NCBI GenBank assembly: GCA_027449865.1
Contig: DAIDKV010000046.1
Span: 24,126-88,125 of the forward strand
Length of the DNA stretch: 64,000 nucleotides
Reading direction: 5' to 3'
DNA from: Planctomycetales bacterium
GTDB taxonomy: Bacteria; Planctomycetota; Planctomycetia; Isosphaerales; Isosphaeraceae
Shown here one piece after another: positions 24,923 through 34,656 of this stretch. Position numbers and translations under genes: made by a program. Below the pieces are notes generated by a model, which ran no database searches, was not told where the DNA came from, and saw only the letters and a program-made list of their open reading frames with translations. Each line of letters starts with the position of its first letter. The stretch's first letter is position 1.

Positions 24923-27337
24923 TCAGGAGATAGCCGCCACTCGATCAAGGCTTCTTGCCCTTTTCTGTCGTCGGAAGCCAAGCCGCCATCGACGTCCGAG
25001 TGTCAGGCAGGCGGGGAGCACGGCGAGATTGCCAAGCGTGCTTCCCGCCGTCGCGATCCCAACCATGGTGCCAAAATTCACGAACGGCTCGAACTCGCTC
25101 GCTCGAAGCGCCCCAAAGCCGATGGCCACCGCCAGGCTCGAAAGTAAGACGCCGGGCCCACTGACCCGATAACTCTCGAACAATCGGCGGCGGAAGCCCC
25201 GCGTCTCCCGGTGTCGGTGGAATTGCAGCAGGCAGTGGAACGTGTCGTCGACCGAGAGTCCGAGGGCCACGCTGGCAACCAGCGCCGTCGCCATGTCCAG
25301 GCGGATGCCGAGCCACCCCATCAGCCCGAGCACCAGAGCTACGGAAAGAAGCGTCGGCAAGATCGCGAGCACGGCCAGCACGGGACTCCGGAACGCCAGC
25401 GTCAGCATCAGCAGGATTCCGGCCGCCGACCAGGCGAACGTTCCCCATTGGGTGGCAATCACCGCCTGGGTCGTCCGGGTCATAAGGTAGGAGAGCCCTG
25501 TGAGGAATGATGAAGGCCCGAATTCCGAGGCAGCATCCTGGGTCGTCTCTCGGAATATCCTCGCTTTATCTTGCGCCGGTTGCTGTTCCTTGAGCCGAAT
25601 GAGCATTCTAGCCTGCTTCGTGGACGGGTTCCAGAAGCCCCTAAGCAACTCCGATTGCGGCGTGGCGGCGATCAGATCGAGTTTGTCGGCAAGTAGTCGG
25701 GTACCCCGATTGGACGGGAGCGTGGCGAGTCGGCTATCGGGATCCAGGACTGTCGCAAGGGAAAGCACCTGCGCCACCGCGCCCGACTCTGTTGCTTGAA
25801 TCGTGCGGATGGCCTCCTCGACATGCCTCAGCTTCGCCAGGGTCGCGGGCATGACCGGCCCTTCCAGCGGCACAACCAGTTCCACGACCCCAATGCCGCC
25901 AAGCCGCGATTCCACGGTGTGATAGTCGCGCACCACGCGCGTCTCGGGTCGGAAGAGGTTGATGTAATTGGTCTCGTAATCGAGGCGGCCGAGACCGGCC
26001 GAGACCGGCAGAACCAGAGCGAAGACCACGGCGACGATCAGGACCGGATGGCGGTGTACTCCGAAGATCAGCCGGTTCATCACTGCGGCAACACCCGAAT
26101 GCGACCCGTAACGGACAGGAACCTCCATTCGGAAGGGTGGAAGCATCGCGATCGGCGAGATCAGCAAGACGAGAACGGCCGCACCCAGGGTACAGGTCGC
26201 GAGGATCGCCCCGAACTGGCGGACCGGCATGACCTCGCTCGTCACCAGCGCCCCGTAGCCAATGGCGCCGGTGATCGCCGTCCAGGCAATCGGTGCGACG
26301 ACCGCCGAGAGGGTCGAACGAGCGGCTCGGCGCGGGTCGGCCTCGCGCCGACGATCATCGCGGAAGTGGATCGCCAGATGGCTGGCCGCGGGCATCGTCA
26401 GGACAATAATCTGTGCCACCAGTGGCCCGCCCGAGAGCGCCAGCCGAATTCCCGAGCTCGCCAGCACATGCTCCGTCGCCAGCCAGATTAACCATCCGGC
26501 GAGCATCGGCACGATCGCCCACCAGACGCTACGTACGGCCGAAAGCGTCACCACGCCGATCAGAATCATCCCGATGGCCGCAAGCCGGCGCCCGTCGAGC
26601 TCGATCGCCGAGAAACCGTCGGCAAGAAGTACCGGCGGACCGACCACCGCCGGCGGGCCAAGCCCGTGCCGAGCCGTGAACGCATCGGCCGCGGAACGTA
26701 GCGACTCGACCGTCGCGATCACGTTGTGCTGCTGAGTCTTCTTCAACCGGGCGACAATCGCGGTCGTCGTTCCTTCGGGGTCAATCAGCGTCCCAACGAA
26801 AAGCGGGTGATGGATCAAACGTTCTTTCAATGCCAATCGCTTTGCGGGATCGCCCCCGGCGCTCCGAACCGCCCCGCCGACGGTCATCGCGTTCGACTTC
26901 AAATCGAGATTCGCGACGCTCCGACGCGCCGCTGCCAGCGTGAACCGCCGGGCCATCTCCGGCATGCGATCCAGCGCGAGGAGTGCGTCATCAACGGCCC
27001 AGAGTAACGGCATCGCGTCGAGCGATTCGACTCGATGCACGCCCTTGATCTTCTCGGGAGCTACCGCGCCCGCCAGTTCCGCGACACGGTCGATGCCCGC
27101 GGGTGTAAGCAGGTCGGGGTCTTCGTAAACGAGGAAGACGAAGTTATCGTCGCCGAAGGTCCTCGCCGCCTCCTGGTAGACCCGCATATCCGGGTCATTC
27201 TCGGCGAAGAACGAGTTGATCGATTGTTCGTAGCCAACTCGCTTTCCGCCGATGGCCAGTATCACCAGCAGCACGGCGACCGTGGCGAACATCACAAACC
27301 GGACGGCAAGTAGAGTGCGGATCACCTGGGGCTCCAT
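24923..27337 (-). CDS. MMPL/RND superfamily exporter
   Basis: Large inner-membrane protein of 804 residues with the RND layout: one N-terminal helix, a large periplasmic loop (about 35-245), five helices, a second helix-loop-helices block and a basic C-terminal tail. The second membrane domain has GLSVDDTFHCLLQF, matching the MMPL/SSD-like GxxxDxxxH pattern that provides the proton-relay Asp. Members export lipids, hopanoids or other hydrophobic compounds using proton-motive force; the substrate here is unknown. Convergent with the TadG gene (12-base gap). Upstream gap 27338-27585 shows no gene. Confidence 0.9.
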   Translation of the reverse strand: MEPQVIRTLLAVRFVMFATVAVLLVILAIGGKRVGYEQSINSFFAENDPDMRVYQEAARTFGDDNFVFLVYEDPDLLTPAGIDRVAELAGAVAPEKIKGVHRVESLDAMPLLWAVDDALLALDRMPEMARRFTLAAARRSVANLDLKSNAMTVGGAVRSAGGDPAKRLALKERLIHHPLFVGTLIDPEGTTTAIVARLKKTQQHNVIATVESLRSAADAFTARHGLGPPAVVGPPVLLADGFSAIELDGRRLAAIGMILIGVVTLSAVRSVWWAIVPMLAGWLIWLATEHVLASSGIRLALSGGPLVAQIIVLTMPAASHLAIHFRDDRRREADPRRAARSTLSAVVAPIAWTAITGAIGYGALVTSEVMPVRQFGAILATCTLGAAVLVLLISPIAMLPPFRMEVPVRYGSHSGVAAVMNRLIFGVHRHPVLIVAVVFALVLPVSAGLGRLDYETNYINLFRPETRVVRDYHTVESRLGGIGVVELVVPLEGPVMPATLAKLRHVEEAIRTIQATESGAVAQVLSLATVLDPDSRLATLPSNRGTRLLADKLDLIAATPQSELLRGFWNPSTKQARMLIRLKEQQPAQDKARIFRETTQDAASEFGPSSFLTGLSYLMTRTTQAVIATQWGTFAWSAAGILLMLTLAFRSPVLAVLAILPTLLSVALVLGLMGWLGIRLDMATALVASVALGLSVDDTFHCLLQFHRHRETRGFRRRLFESYRVSGPGVLLSSLAVAIGFGALRASEFEPFVNFGTMVGIATAGSTLGNLAVLPACLTLGRRWRLGFRRQKRARSLDRVAAIS

Positions 27338-27585
27338 CCTCGGGCCGATCGTAATAACTCATTCACGGCCACGACCAATCCGGGCAGGGTGGCGAACTCC
27401 ATGCTCTCGCCCCTGCAAAATCCGCTCCGCATAGTGAAGATGCCGCGATAGATCGACTTCAGGTCGTCACCCGCCAGGCCGACAATTCGACCGAATCTCG
27501 ATGATCGCCTTCGCGTGGCTCCCCTTGACCGAGCGAATCCGTCGCGATGGGATTGTACTCGATCGACCAGGCTCCTGCGAGCCGA
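27338..27585. other. Intergenic region between the MMPL and RecQ genes
   Basis: 248 bases on the leader side of the MMPL gene and the 3' side of recQ. Two short minus-strand frames would join only through a frameshift near 27467 and do not look like a real gene. No hairpin with a T run was seen. Confidence 0.35.
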
Positions 27586-29046
27586 TCAGCCGGCCCCGAG
27601 TTCGCATCGGTCACAGTGGCCGCATGCCGGGATCTCTGCGTCCTCATCGCTGAAGTAGTCAAGCAGAGACTGCCATCGGCATCCGCGCGACTCAGCGTAA
27701 TCGACCAATCGCTGGAGCTTGATCTGATCGCGGGCGTCGCGCTCCTCGTAGTCGCGGACCATCCGAGCCAGGTCGTCGCGAGAGAGATCCGGCTGGATCA
27801 GGTGCAGGTGTCCGGCGAGATCTTCCTTGACGGCGCACCGGCTACGGAGGAGCGAAAGCGCCAGTTTTAGCCGCGTCTTTGGGAGCGGCGAGATGGCCTG
27901 AACGTCCTCAAAAGTGGGCGAGTCTCCAGCGAGCCGCTTCAGGGCGTGGTGAGCGTTGACGAGGTCCTCGGCGTCAGGATATCGGCGGCTCTGAAAAAAA
28001 TTGTGAAGTTTCCGATCGTCGGGCGAGTAGAGCAAGATGCACTGGGACGGCCCGTCGTCTCGCCCAGCTCGGCCGAATTCCTGATAGAACGCCTCGATCG
28101 AGCCCGGTAAATGGGCGTGGATCACAAAGCGGATGTCAGGCTTGTCGATCCCCATCCCAAAGGCGTTGGTCGCCACCAAAATCGGGATCTCGCCACCCAT
28201 GAACCGGTCCTGGTTCGTGGCGCGATCGGCCGCCTTCATACGTCCGTGATAGGAGGCGACTTCAAAGCCTCTGGCCTGTAAAAATTCCGTCAACTCGACC
28301 ACGGCCTTGACGGTCGACGCGTAAATGATCCCGCTGCCCGACTGATCCGCGAGCAACCCGGCTAACCTCTCGCGACGCGTCGTCTCTTCCGGCGTTGGAA
28401 TGACCTTCAGGTGCAGGTTCGGGCGATAGAATCCAGTGTGGACTATCTCGGCGTCGGGGATTCGCAACTGTCGGACGATATCGTCAACAACTTCGTCCGT
28501 GGCGGTTGCCGTCATCGCCAGGACCGTCGGACGCCCCAGTTCCTCAATCACCGAACCAAGCTCAAGGTAATCGGGGCGGAAGTCGTGCCCCCAGTGACTT
28601 ACGCAATGCGCCTCGTCGACCACGAACAGGTCGATCGACGAGCGTCGCAGAAGTGATCGAAACTCACGATTTGCGAGCTGCTCGGGAGTTGTGTAGACGA
28701 ATTCCTTGCCGCCCCGCACCACCTGCTCTTCGGCCTCCTGACGCTCTCGCGTCGACATGGTGCTATTGAATGCGACCGCTCGAATACCCTTCTCGGCGAG
28801 TGCCTCGGTCTGGTCCTTCATCAACGCGATCAACGGGCTAATCACGAGCGTCGAGCCCTCAAGGACCAATCCCGGAAGCTGAAAGCAGAGGCTCTTGCCC
28901 GATCCGGTGGGCATCAGCGCCAGGGTATCTTTCCCCGAGAGCGCCGCGCGGACAACCTTTTCTTGACCCGGACGAAATTGCCGGAACCCAAAGTGCTCGC
29001 GCAGTGTGGTCCGCAACCCCGCGCGCGTGGCCGTCGCGATGCTCAT
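27586..29046 (-). CDS. recQ: RecQ-family ATP-dependent DNA helicase (short form)
   Basis: 3'-5' helicase of DNA repair and recombination, 486 residues. Helicase motifs appear in order: FRPGQEKVV (motif 0), MPTGSGKS (I), TTPEQL (Ib), VVDEAHCVSHWGHDFRPDY (II and the aromatic loop), MTATAT (III), YHGRM (IV), ATNAFGMGIDKPDIRFV (V), QEFGRAGRD (VI). The C-terminus ends with a Cys-rich CGHCDRC segment that would hold zinc. There is no HRDC domain, and the protein is about 100 residues shorter than Escherichia coli RecQ. The ATG has GAGGAG about 6 bases upstream. Confidence 0.94.
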   Translation of the reverse strand: MSIATATRAGLRTTLREHFGFRQFRPGQEKVVRAALSGKDTLALMPTGSGKSLCFQLPGLVLEGSTLVISPLIALMKDQTEALAEKGIRAVAFNSTMSTRERQEAEEQVVRGGKEFVYTTPEQLANREFRSLLRRSSIDLFVVDEAHCVSHWGHDFRPDYLELGSVIEELGRPTVLAMTATATDEVVDDIVRQLRIPDAEIVHTGFYRPNLHLKVIPTPEETTRRERLAGLLADQSGSGIIYASTVKAVVELTEFLQARGFEVASYHGRMKAADRATNQDRFMGGEIPILVATNAFGMGIDKPDIRFVIHAHLPGSIEAFYQEFGRAGRDDGPSQCILLYSPDDRKLHNFFQSRRYPDAEDLVNAHHALKRLAGDSPTFEDVQAISPLPKTRLKLALSLLRSRCAVKEDLAGHLHLIQPDLSRDDLARMVRDYEERDARDQIKLQRLVDYAESRGCRWQSLLDYFSDEDAEIPACGHCDRCELGAG

Positions 29047-29371
29047 GGACGCTCCTCGTTCTCGAGCGGAACGGATTTTTATCCGATGGGACGCCGGGCC
29101 CTTGCGACGCCCGACGGGGCAGAATCACCTGGGATGGTGGACGGAAGCTCCATGTGCAAATCTCAGGCCATCGCGCTTCCAGATTTTGCTCAAGCAGCTT
29201 CCGACTCGACGAAGGTTCTCTCGGCTTCCCGGCGCCGGACAGCAGCCGTGTGAAGACGATCTTCGAGGGCCTACTACTGGTCTCGGAGAGAAAAAACTCC
29301 GCTCGTCCCGAGTCATCGGAACCTACCTGTAGCACAATCCGGTCGATTGGTCCTCAATCGGGCATCACTTC
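29047..29371. other. Intergenic region between recQ and hemG
   Basis: 325 bases between two minus-strand genes. Open frames exist on both strands but none has a credible start with a ribosome site or recognisable protein sequence. No clear terminator or repeat was seen. Confidence 0.35.
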
Positions 29372-30841
29372 TCACGCTGCGCTGGCCGCAGCCTCGGTCA
29401 GAGAGTTGACCAGGGTGTCGGCCGTCCCCTCTGCGGCGTGGATGCAGTCAGGGATTCCAACGCCGTCGAAGGCCACGCCGGTCAGGTAGAGTCCCGAATG
29501 CTTGGCGAGCTTTCGTCGGATGGCCTCAACCCGTTCCAGGTGCCCGAGGGTGTATTGCGGCATCGAACGCGCGTGACGTCCGATCTGAATAAAGATCGGG
29601 TCACCGGAGGCCCCGATCAACTCGCCCAGTTCGCGACGAACGATCTCCTCGATGGCAGTATCATCGAGATCGAAGTATTCGGGCTGGGTCGCCCCGCCGA
29701 TGAAGACACGGACCAGTGCCTTGCCCATGGGCGCTCGGTTCGGGAACTTCACGCTGAGGAACGAGATCGCCAGGATCGGCCGCCGCTCGATAATTGGCAC
29801 GACCACGCCGAAGCCGTCAAGCGGATGCTGGATCTGATCGCGATTGTAGGCGACATTGACGATGATCGACGAAGCATAGGGGATCGACCGAAGCTGGAGC
29901 GAGAGGCCTGGATCCTGCGTGTCGATCAGCCGGGCGGCGGCGTGCGCCTCGGTGGTGAGAACAACCGCGTCGGCTTCGATGGGTGGTCCGTCGAGCAACT
30001 CGACCAGCCAGGGTGAAACCGGGTCATTCCGGATTACTCGGCGTACGGCCGCGCCCGTTCGGATCGTCCGGGTTGGCAAGGCCGCTGCGAGGGCCTCGGG
30101 AAACGCTCCCATGCCTTGCTCGAGCGCCACGAACAAACCATACCGCGCTCCAGAAGCCTGGCCCGATAGTCGTCCTCTCCGCCTCGACTCGCGGAGTCCC
30201 GCGAGAATTAGACTGCGATGCTCGCGCTCCATTGCCAGGAACTGCGGCAATGTCGCCTTGAGGCTGAGGTCGTTCGGGTCGGCGGTGTAAATTCCGCCGA
30301 CGAGAGGTTGGATCAGCCGGTCGAGCGCCTCGCGACCCAGACGACGGCGAACAAAACCCGCGAGGCTCTCCTCAGCATCATCATCTCGACGTGGCAGAAA
30401 CAGGTCCATCAACATCCGAAGCTTGCCGCGCCAGGAGATCACCGGCGTCGCCAGCAGCGGACCAAGCCGCTGCGGGGCCATCAGGACGAAGCCCTCCGGC
30501 ACTGGTGTCAACCGACCGTCGCGGACCACGAACGAGCGACGTCGCCCCGGGTCCGTCTCGATCAGCTTTTCCTTGAGACCGAGCCGGCCACAGAGCTCGA
30601 GCGCCCAGGGCTTGTTGGTGATGAAGGAGTCCGGCCCGCATTCCACGTTGAATCCGTCGCGATGATCGGTCCAGATGACACCGCCGACTCGCTCCCTCGC
30701 CTCAAGGAGTGTCAGCTCGACCGGTCGGCGCAACGACTGCATACGCTCGTGAATACGATGCGCCACGGCCAGTCCCGAGAGACCGCCCCCCACCACCACC
30801 ACACGTTTCGCCCGCGCCGGGTCAAATTTCACCTCGGCCAA
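29372..30841 (-). CDS. hemG: Protoporphyrinogen oxidase (HemG/HemY type)
   Basis: Oxygen-dependent FAD enzyme that oxidises protoporphyrinogen IX (or coproporphyrinogen III) in haem synthesis; membrane-associated. The 489 residues begin with the FAD-binding VVVVGGGLSGLAVAHR, then LLEARERVGG, PDSFITNKPW and, near the C-terminus, YLTGVAFDGVGIPDCI, the second FAD-contact segment. The TTG at 30841 is preferred because AAGGGA lies 8 bases upstream; a TTG at 30895 would add 18 residues. HemE is encoded just upstream on the same strand. Substrate choice (PPO or CPO) cannot be told from this sequence alone. Confidence 0.92.
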   Translation of the reverse strand: MAEVKFDPARAKRVVVVGGGLSGLAVAHRIHERMQSLRRPVELTLLEARERVGGVIWTDHRDGFNVECGPDSFITNKPWALELCGRLGLKEKLIETDPGRRRSFVVRDGRLTPVPEGFVLMAPQRLGPLLATPVISWRGKLRMLMDLFLPRRDDDAEESLAGFVRRRLGREALDRLIQPLVGGIYTADPNDLSLKATLPQFLAMEREHRSLILAGLRESRRRGRLSGQASGARYGLFVALEQGMGAFPEALAAALPTRTIRTGAAVRRVIRNDPVSPWLVELLDGPPIEADAVVLTTEAHAAARLIDTQDPGLSLQLRSIPYASSIIVNVAYNRDQIQHPLDGFGVVVPIIERRPILAISFLSVKFPNRAPMGKALVRVFIGGATQPEYFDLDDTAIEEIVRRELGELIGASGDPIFIQIGRHARSMPQYTLGHLERVEAIRRKLAKHSGLYLTGVAFDGVGIPDCIHAAEGTADTLVNSLTEAAASAA

Positions 30842-31064
30842 TTTCGGTCGTCCCTTCTCGTGATGAGCCCTTCTTATCCGACGCCCCGGCCGCAACGCGA
30901 GATCTCGATTTCGCTCGCAGCTTAATCGATTTCATCGCAACAGGCGCGGAAAAAGCAATCCAGCATCCGCGTTTGTCAATCCCGTCGAGTTTGCTTGTTC
31001 GCTTGCTCAGTAAGTCGAACTGGATCACTGGCTCCTGAATCTTAACAGATACGCAACCCAGCAG

Positions 31065-32165
31065 TCAGCCGACCCGCCTCGATCCAGATGCCCTCCTCGA
31101 GGATGCATTGTGGACGAAATCCACCAGCGCCCGGACATTCTCGACTGGTGTCGTCGGGAGGATACCGTGTCCAAGGTTGAAGATATGCCCGGGGCGTCCT
31201 TCAGCTTCGTCGAGGATCCTCTGGGCCTGGGCTTCGATCTCGGCCTGGTTCGAGAGCAGAACGACCGGGTCGAGGTTTCCCTGAACAGCGACGCTCTCGC
31301 CGAGCAGTTGTCGAGCCGCGCGAAGGTCGACCCTCCAGTCGAGACCGATGACCGTTCCGCCCGCCTCTCGCTGGAGTTCCAGGAGCGAGCCGGTGTCGGT
31401 GCCAAAATGGATTGTGGAAACCCTGGAGTCGAGCCCCGCGAAGAGACGAGCCATGTGCGGCTGGACGAATCGTCGGTAGTCGGTCGGACTCAGGCTGCCG
31501 ACCCAGCTATCGAAGACCTGCAACGCCTGCGCACCCGCAGCGGCCTGAGCGTTCAAATAGGTTGTCGTCGCATCGACAAACCGTCTCATTAACGCATCCC
31601 AGGCGCCTGGGTCGGCATACATGAACGCCTTGGCCTTCTCGTAATGCCGCGACGAACCTCCCTCGATGGCGTAGCAGGCCAGGGTGAACGGTGCCCCAGC
31701 AAAGCCAATGAGCGGGAGGTCGGGCCTTAGCGCCGAGCGAATCGACCGAACTGCCTGGTAGACAAAATCGAGCGGTGCGGGGTCCTCAAACGGCCGGATG
31801 GTGTCCACGTCTTTCGCTGTCCGGACCGGATTGTGGATGACAGGCCCCTCACCCTTCGCGAATTCGAGTCCGAAGCCCATAGGCTCAAGGATCAGGAGAA
31901 TGTCGGCAAACAGGATGGCGGCGTCGACCCCGAGTCGCTCCGCCGCCGTGACCGTCACCTCCGTTGCCAGCTCTGGCCGCTTGCAGAGGTCGAGGAATGG
32001 GACCCTAGAGCGCAACTCCCGGTACTCAGCCATGTACCGGCCAGCTTGCCGCATTAGCCAGATGGGAGTGACATCAGTCGGCTCGCCTCGACAGGCCTTC
32101 AGGAAGGGAGAATCGGCCAGCGGGTCGCGGGCAGGCGACGTGGGGGGGTGGGTCGGACAGTTCAT
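31065..32165 (-). CDS. hemE: Uroporphyrinogen decarboxylase
   Basis: Decarboxylates the four acetate groups of uroporphyrinogen III to give coproporphyrinogen III; cytoplasmic homodimer. The 366 residues keep the N-terminal PIWLMRQAGRYM signature, the substrate Asp in FADILLI, the segment GFAGAPFTLACYAIEG, the Tyr of SPTDYRRFV and the His of FNLGHGILP. The ATG at 32165 gives a family-typical length; a frame starting at 32246 would add 27 unmatched residues. It lies 223 bases upstream of hemG on the same strand. No other haem gene is in the window. Confidence 0.95.
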   Translation of the reverse strand: MNCPTHPPTSPARDPLADSPFLKACRGEPTDVTPIWLMRQAGRYMAEYRELRSRVPFLDLCKRPELATEVTVTAAERLGVDAAILFADILLILEPMGFGLEFAKGEGPVIHNPVRTAKDVDTIRPFEDPAPLDFVYQAVRSIRSALRPDLPLIGFAGAPFTLACYAIEGGSSRHYEKAKAFMYADPGAWDALMRRFVDATTTYLNAQAAAGAQALQVFDSWVGSLSPTDYRRFVQPHMARLFAGLDSRVSTIHFGTDTGSLLELQREAGGTVIGLDWRVDLRAARQLLGESVAVQGNLDPVVLLSNQAEIEAQAQRILDEAEGRPGHIFNLGHGILPTTPVENVRALVDFVHNASSRRASGSRRVG

Positions 32166-32441
32166 GGACGCCGAAGGCTTCTCCAGTCTGGGGGCAGAAC
32201 CGACCGGGCGCTGCGACAATCGCAGCGACGGCGCGAATGTTGCCATTCTACAACGCTTCTCGTAACCCGGGGAGACTTCGGCGGCGATTCCGACGGCCAG
32301 GACTGGTTGCGGTCGGATTCCTCCCTAGAATGATAGATGGCCCTGGATGATTGGATCGAATCTCTCGCCCGATAAAAGGCGCTTCCGTGCCAGGTTACAA
32401 TTGTCGGGCGCCTCTCCCCTTTCGACGGAAGAAGACAGGCG

Positions 32442-33392
32442 ATGGAGCACGAAGGTTTTGTGGGCCGGCAGGGCGGGCCGGACGCGTCGGCGCGCGAATA
32501 CCTGGAATCGCATGGGGCGGGTCGCGCTATTGAAGGGAACGGAGCCGGGCCTCCAACGCCCCAACGCCATGAGACTCGGCGCACGGGACCACGCCGAACC
32601 GCCGACGAGCAATTCCTGGAGAGCCGAGGGAGTGGCGAGCCATCTCCCTGGTCGCCCGAGAGCGGTGCCTTCACTCATACCGAGTCGTGGCGAATTCTGC
32701 GAATCCAGGGCGAATTCGTCCACGGGATCAATACGATGGCGGAGGTTGGGGCCGCTGTCAGTATCTTCGGCTCGGCCCGCTTCGAGCCATCGCACCCTAT
32801 GTGCGTCGAGGCCCAGAAGCTCGGCGACCTTCTCGCGCATGCCGGATTCGCTGTGATCACGGGAGGAGGACCGGGAATCATGGAGGCGGCCAATCGGGGT
32901 GCCTTCGAGGCCGGTGGCCTTTCCGTCGGCTGCAACATCGAACTCCCCTTTGAGCAGGCCGGCAACCCCTACACAAACCTCGCCATCCACTTCCGCTACT
33001 TCTTCGTCCGCAAGATGATCTTCGTGAAGTTCTCCAGCGGCTTTGTCATCTTCCCTGGGGGCTTTGGCACGCTCGACGAATTGTTCGAGGCTCTCACGCT
33101 GGTCCAGACTCGCAAGATCAGCCGGTTCCCGATTATCCTCTATGGACGCGACTACTGGCGCGGGCTGCTCGACTGGATGGCGAAAGCCCAGCTTGGAGGC
33201 GGAACGATTTCGCCCCAGGATCTGGATTTGCTTGAGCTGACCGATTCCGTCGAGGAAGTTCGCGACATCCTCGTGGATTGCTACCGGAAGCAAGGCCCGG
33301 CAGTGCCCCGGCACTCGGTCCGGGCCGAGATGCGGCGGGGAGCCTTCCACGTTCCAATGACCTCGACGGCCGATAAGGCCGATGGCCAGTAG
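32442..33392 (+). CDS. LOG-family (TIGR00730-like) Rossmann-fold protein
   Basis: The 316-residue protein has the LOG core at residues about 100-285: VSIFGSARF, ITGGGPGIMEAANRG and PGGFGTLDELFE, the last two being the nucleotide-phosphoribose and catalytic motifs of cytokinin-riboside-monophosphate phosphoribohydrolases and related nucleotide hydrolases. The first about 90 residues are low-complexity and charged, with no match, and the start could be later. In bacteria such proteins hydrolyse AMP-like nucleotides; the exact substrate is not predictable. The next gene begins 43 bases downstream, on the same strand. Confidence 0.88.
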   Translation: MEHEGFVGRQGGPDASAREYLESHGAGRAIEGNGAGPPTPQRHETRRTGPRRTADEQFLESRGSGEPSPWSPESGAFTHTESWRILRIQGEFVHGINTMAEVGAAVSIFGSARFEPSHPMCVEAQKLGDLLAHAGFAVITGGGPGIMEAANRGAFEAGGLSVGCNIELPFEQAGNPYTNLAIHFRYFFVRKMIFVKFSSGFVIFPGGFGTLDELFEALTLVQTRKISRFPIILYGRDYWRGLLDWMAKAQLGGGTISPQDLDLLELTDSVEEVRDILVDCYRKQGPAVPRHSVRAEMRRGAFHVPMTSTADKADGQ

Positions 33393-33435
33393 CCAGCAAT
33401 CCCCACTCGATCGCGATGGCGGAGGAGCAAACCTG

Positions 33436-34641
33436 ATGTCAGGATCATCAACGGCTGCCGATGCAGGGGCTCACCTCGGTGCCATCGAGACGGCTCTTCG
33501 CGAAGGTGGACCAGCCGCCGCGATCGATCGCCTCACCGCTGACCTCGATGCCTCCGGCGATTATCGGGCTCTACTTGATGCCCTGCTACTCAAGGCCCGC
33601 CACGAACTGGGTCTGCCTCCCATCGCCCCGCCCTCAACCGCAGAGATCCCCGAGCCCCTCCGATCTCGATATGAGGAGCGTTATGTCGAAGCGATCCGGC
33701 TTGTCGGCTCGAAACACCTGACGATGGGCGACATCCCGACCGCCTGGGCCTACTTCCGCGTCATCGGCGAGACCCAACCTGTCGCCCGCGCCATCGACGA
33801 ATACCGTCCGGACGACGAAGATCCTGACCGCCTCGGTGCTGTGATCGAGGTCGCATTGAATCACGGAGTCCATCCTCGCCGGGGTTTCGAGCTGATTCTG
33901 GAGCATTACGGGACCTGCTCGGCAATCACAGCATTCGAAGGGATTCCGCCGCATGATGAGTCCGTCCGCGCCGCCTGTACCGAACGGCTGATTGACCGGT
34001 TGCATCGCGACCTCTCCGCAAACGTCAGGGCAGACATTGCCAGTCGAGGACAGCCGTCACCGCACGAGGGTGCCTCGCTCGCCGAGATGATTGCCGGACG
34101 CGACTGGCTTTTCGCCGAGGATTCCTATCACATCGACGTCTCGCATCTGGCGTCCGTGGTCCGAATGTCGCTCATGGCAAAGGATCATTTGGCCATTGCG
34201 AAAGCTGCTGATCTGGCCGAGTATGGCCGTCGCCTCTCGCCGAGGCTTCAGTACGAGGGAAATCCGCCGTTCGATCGGACCTACGAGGACCACCGGCTCT
34301 ACTTGAATGCCCTGCTGGGCAAGAACGTCGACGAGGCACTGGCCCTCTTCCGGTCGCGGCTTGGCGATCCCGGAACCTTTGCGGAGGATTCGGATTCGGC
34401 GGCACCCACGCTGGCGGCACAGGTTCTCGTGAATCTTCTGGCTCGGCTCGGGCGGCTGGACGAGGCAATCGAGGTTTCCTCGGCGTATCTGGACGGTCTG
34501 CCTGACGCCTCGCTGTTCTGTCCCACGGTTGCCCAACTTTGTCAGAGGGCTGGAAATCCGGCCCGGCTCGCCGAGATCGCCCGACATCGCGGCGATCCCG
34601 TTCAATATGCCATCGCTTTGCTCGCCATGGCCGTTCAATAG
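33436..34641 (+). CDS. Hypothetical alpha-helical protein
   Basis: Soluble protein of 401 residues with no signal peptide. The sequence is largely helical, with TPR-like pairs near the N-terminus (ALREGGPAAAIDRLTADLDA) and C-terminus (LVNLLARLGRLDEAIEVSSAYL), but no named family was recognised. The ATG at 33436 is chosen because GGAGGAG lies 8 bases upstream; an in-frame ATG at 33382 would overlap the LOG gene. It converges on kaiC with a 15-base gap. Likely co-transcribed with the LOG gene. Confidence 0.7.
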   Translation: MSGSSTAADAGAHLGAIETALREGGPAAAIDRLTADLDASGDYRALLDALLLKARHELGLPPIAPPSTAEIPEPLRSRYEERYVEAIRLVGSKHLTMGDIPTAWAYFRVIGETQPVARAIDEYRPDDEDPDRLGAVIEVALNHGVHPRRGFELILEHYGTCSAITAFEGIPPHDESVRAACTERLIDRLHRDLSANVRADIASRGQPSPHEGASLAEMIAGRDWLFAEDSYHIDVSHLASVVRMSLMAKDHLAIAKAADLAEYGRRLSPRLQYEGNPPFDRTYEDHRLYLNALLGKNVDEALALFRSRLGDPGTFAEDSDSAAPTLAAQVLVNLLARLGRLDEAIEVSSAYLDGLPDASLFCPTVAQLCQRAGNPARLAEIARHRGDPVQYAIALLAMAVQ

Positions 34642-34656
34642 GGAAACGAACGATTC

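Noticed and set aside
27338..27585. Small frameshifted gene upstream of the MMPL gene
   Set aside because: Two short frames join only by an assumed frameshift and show no ribosome site or family.
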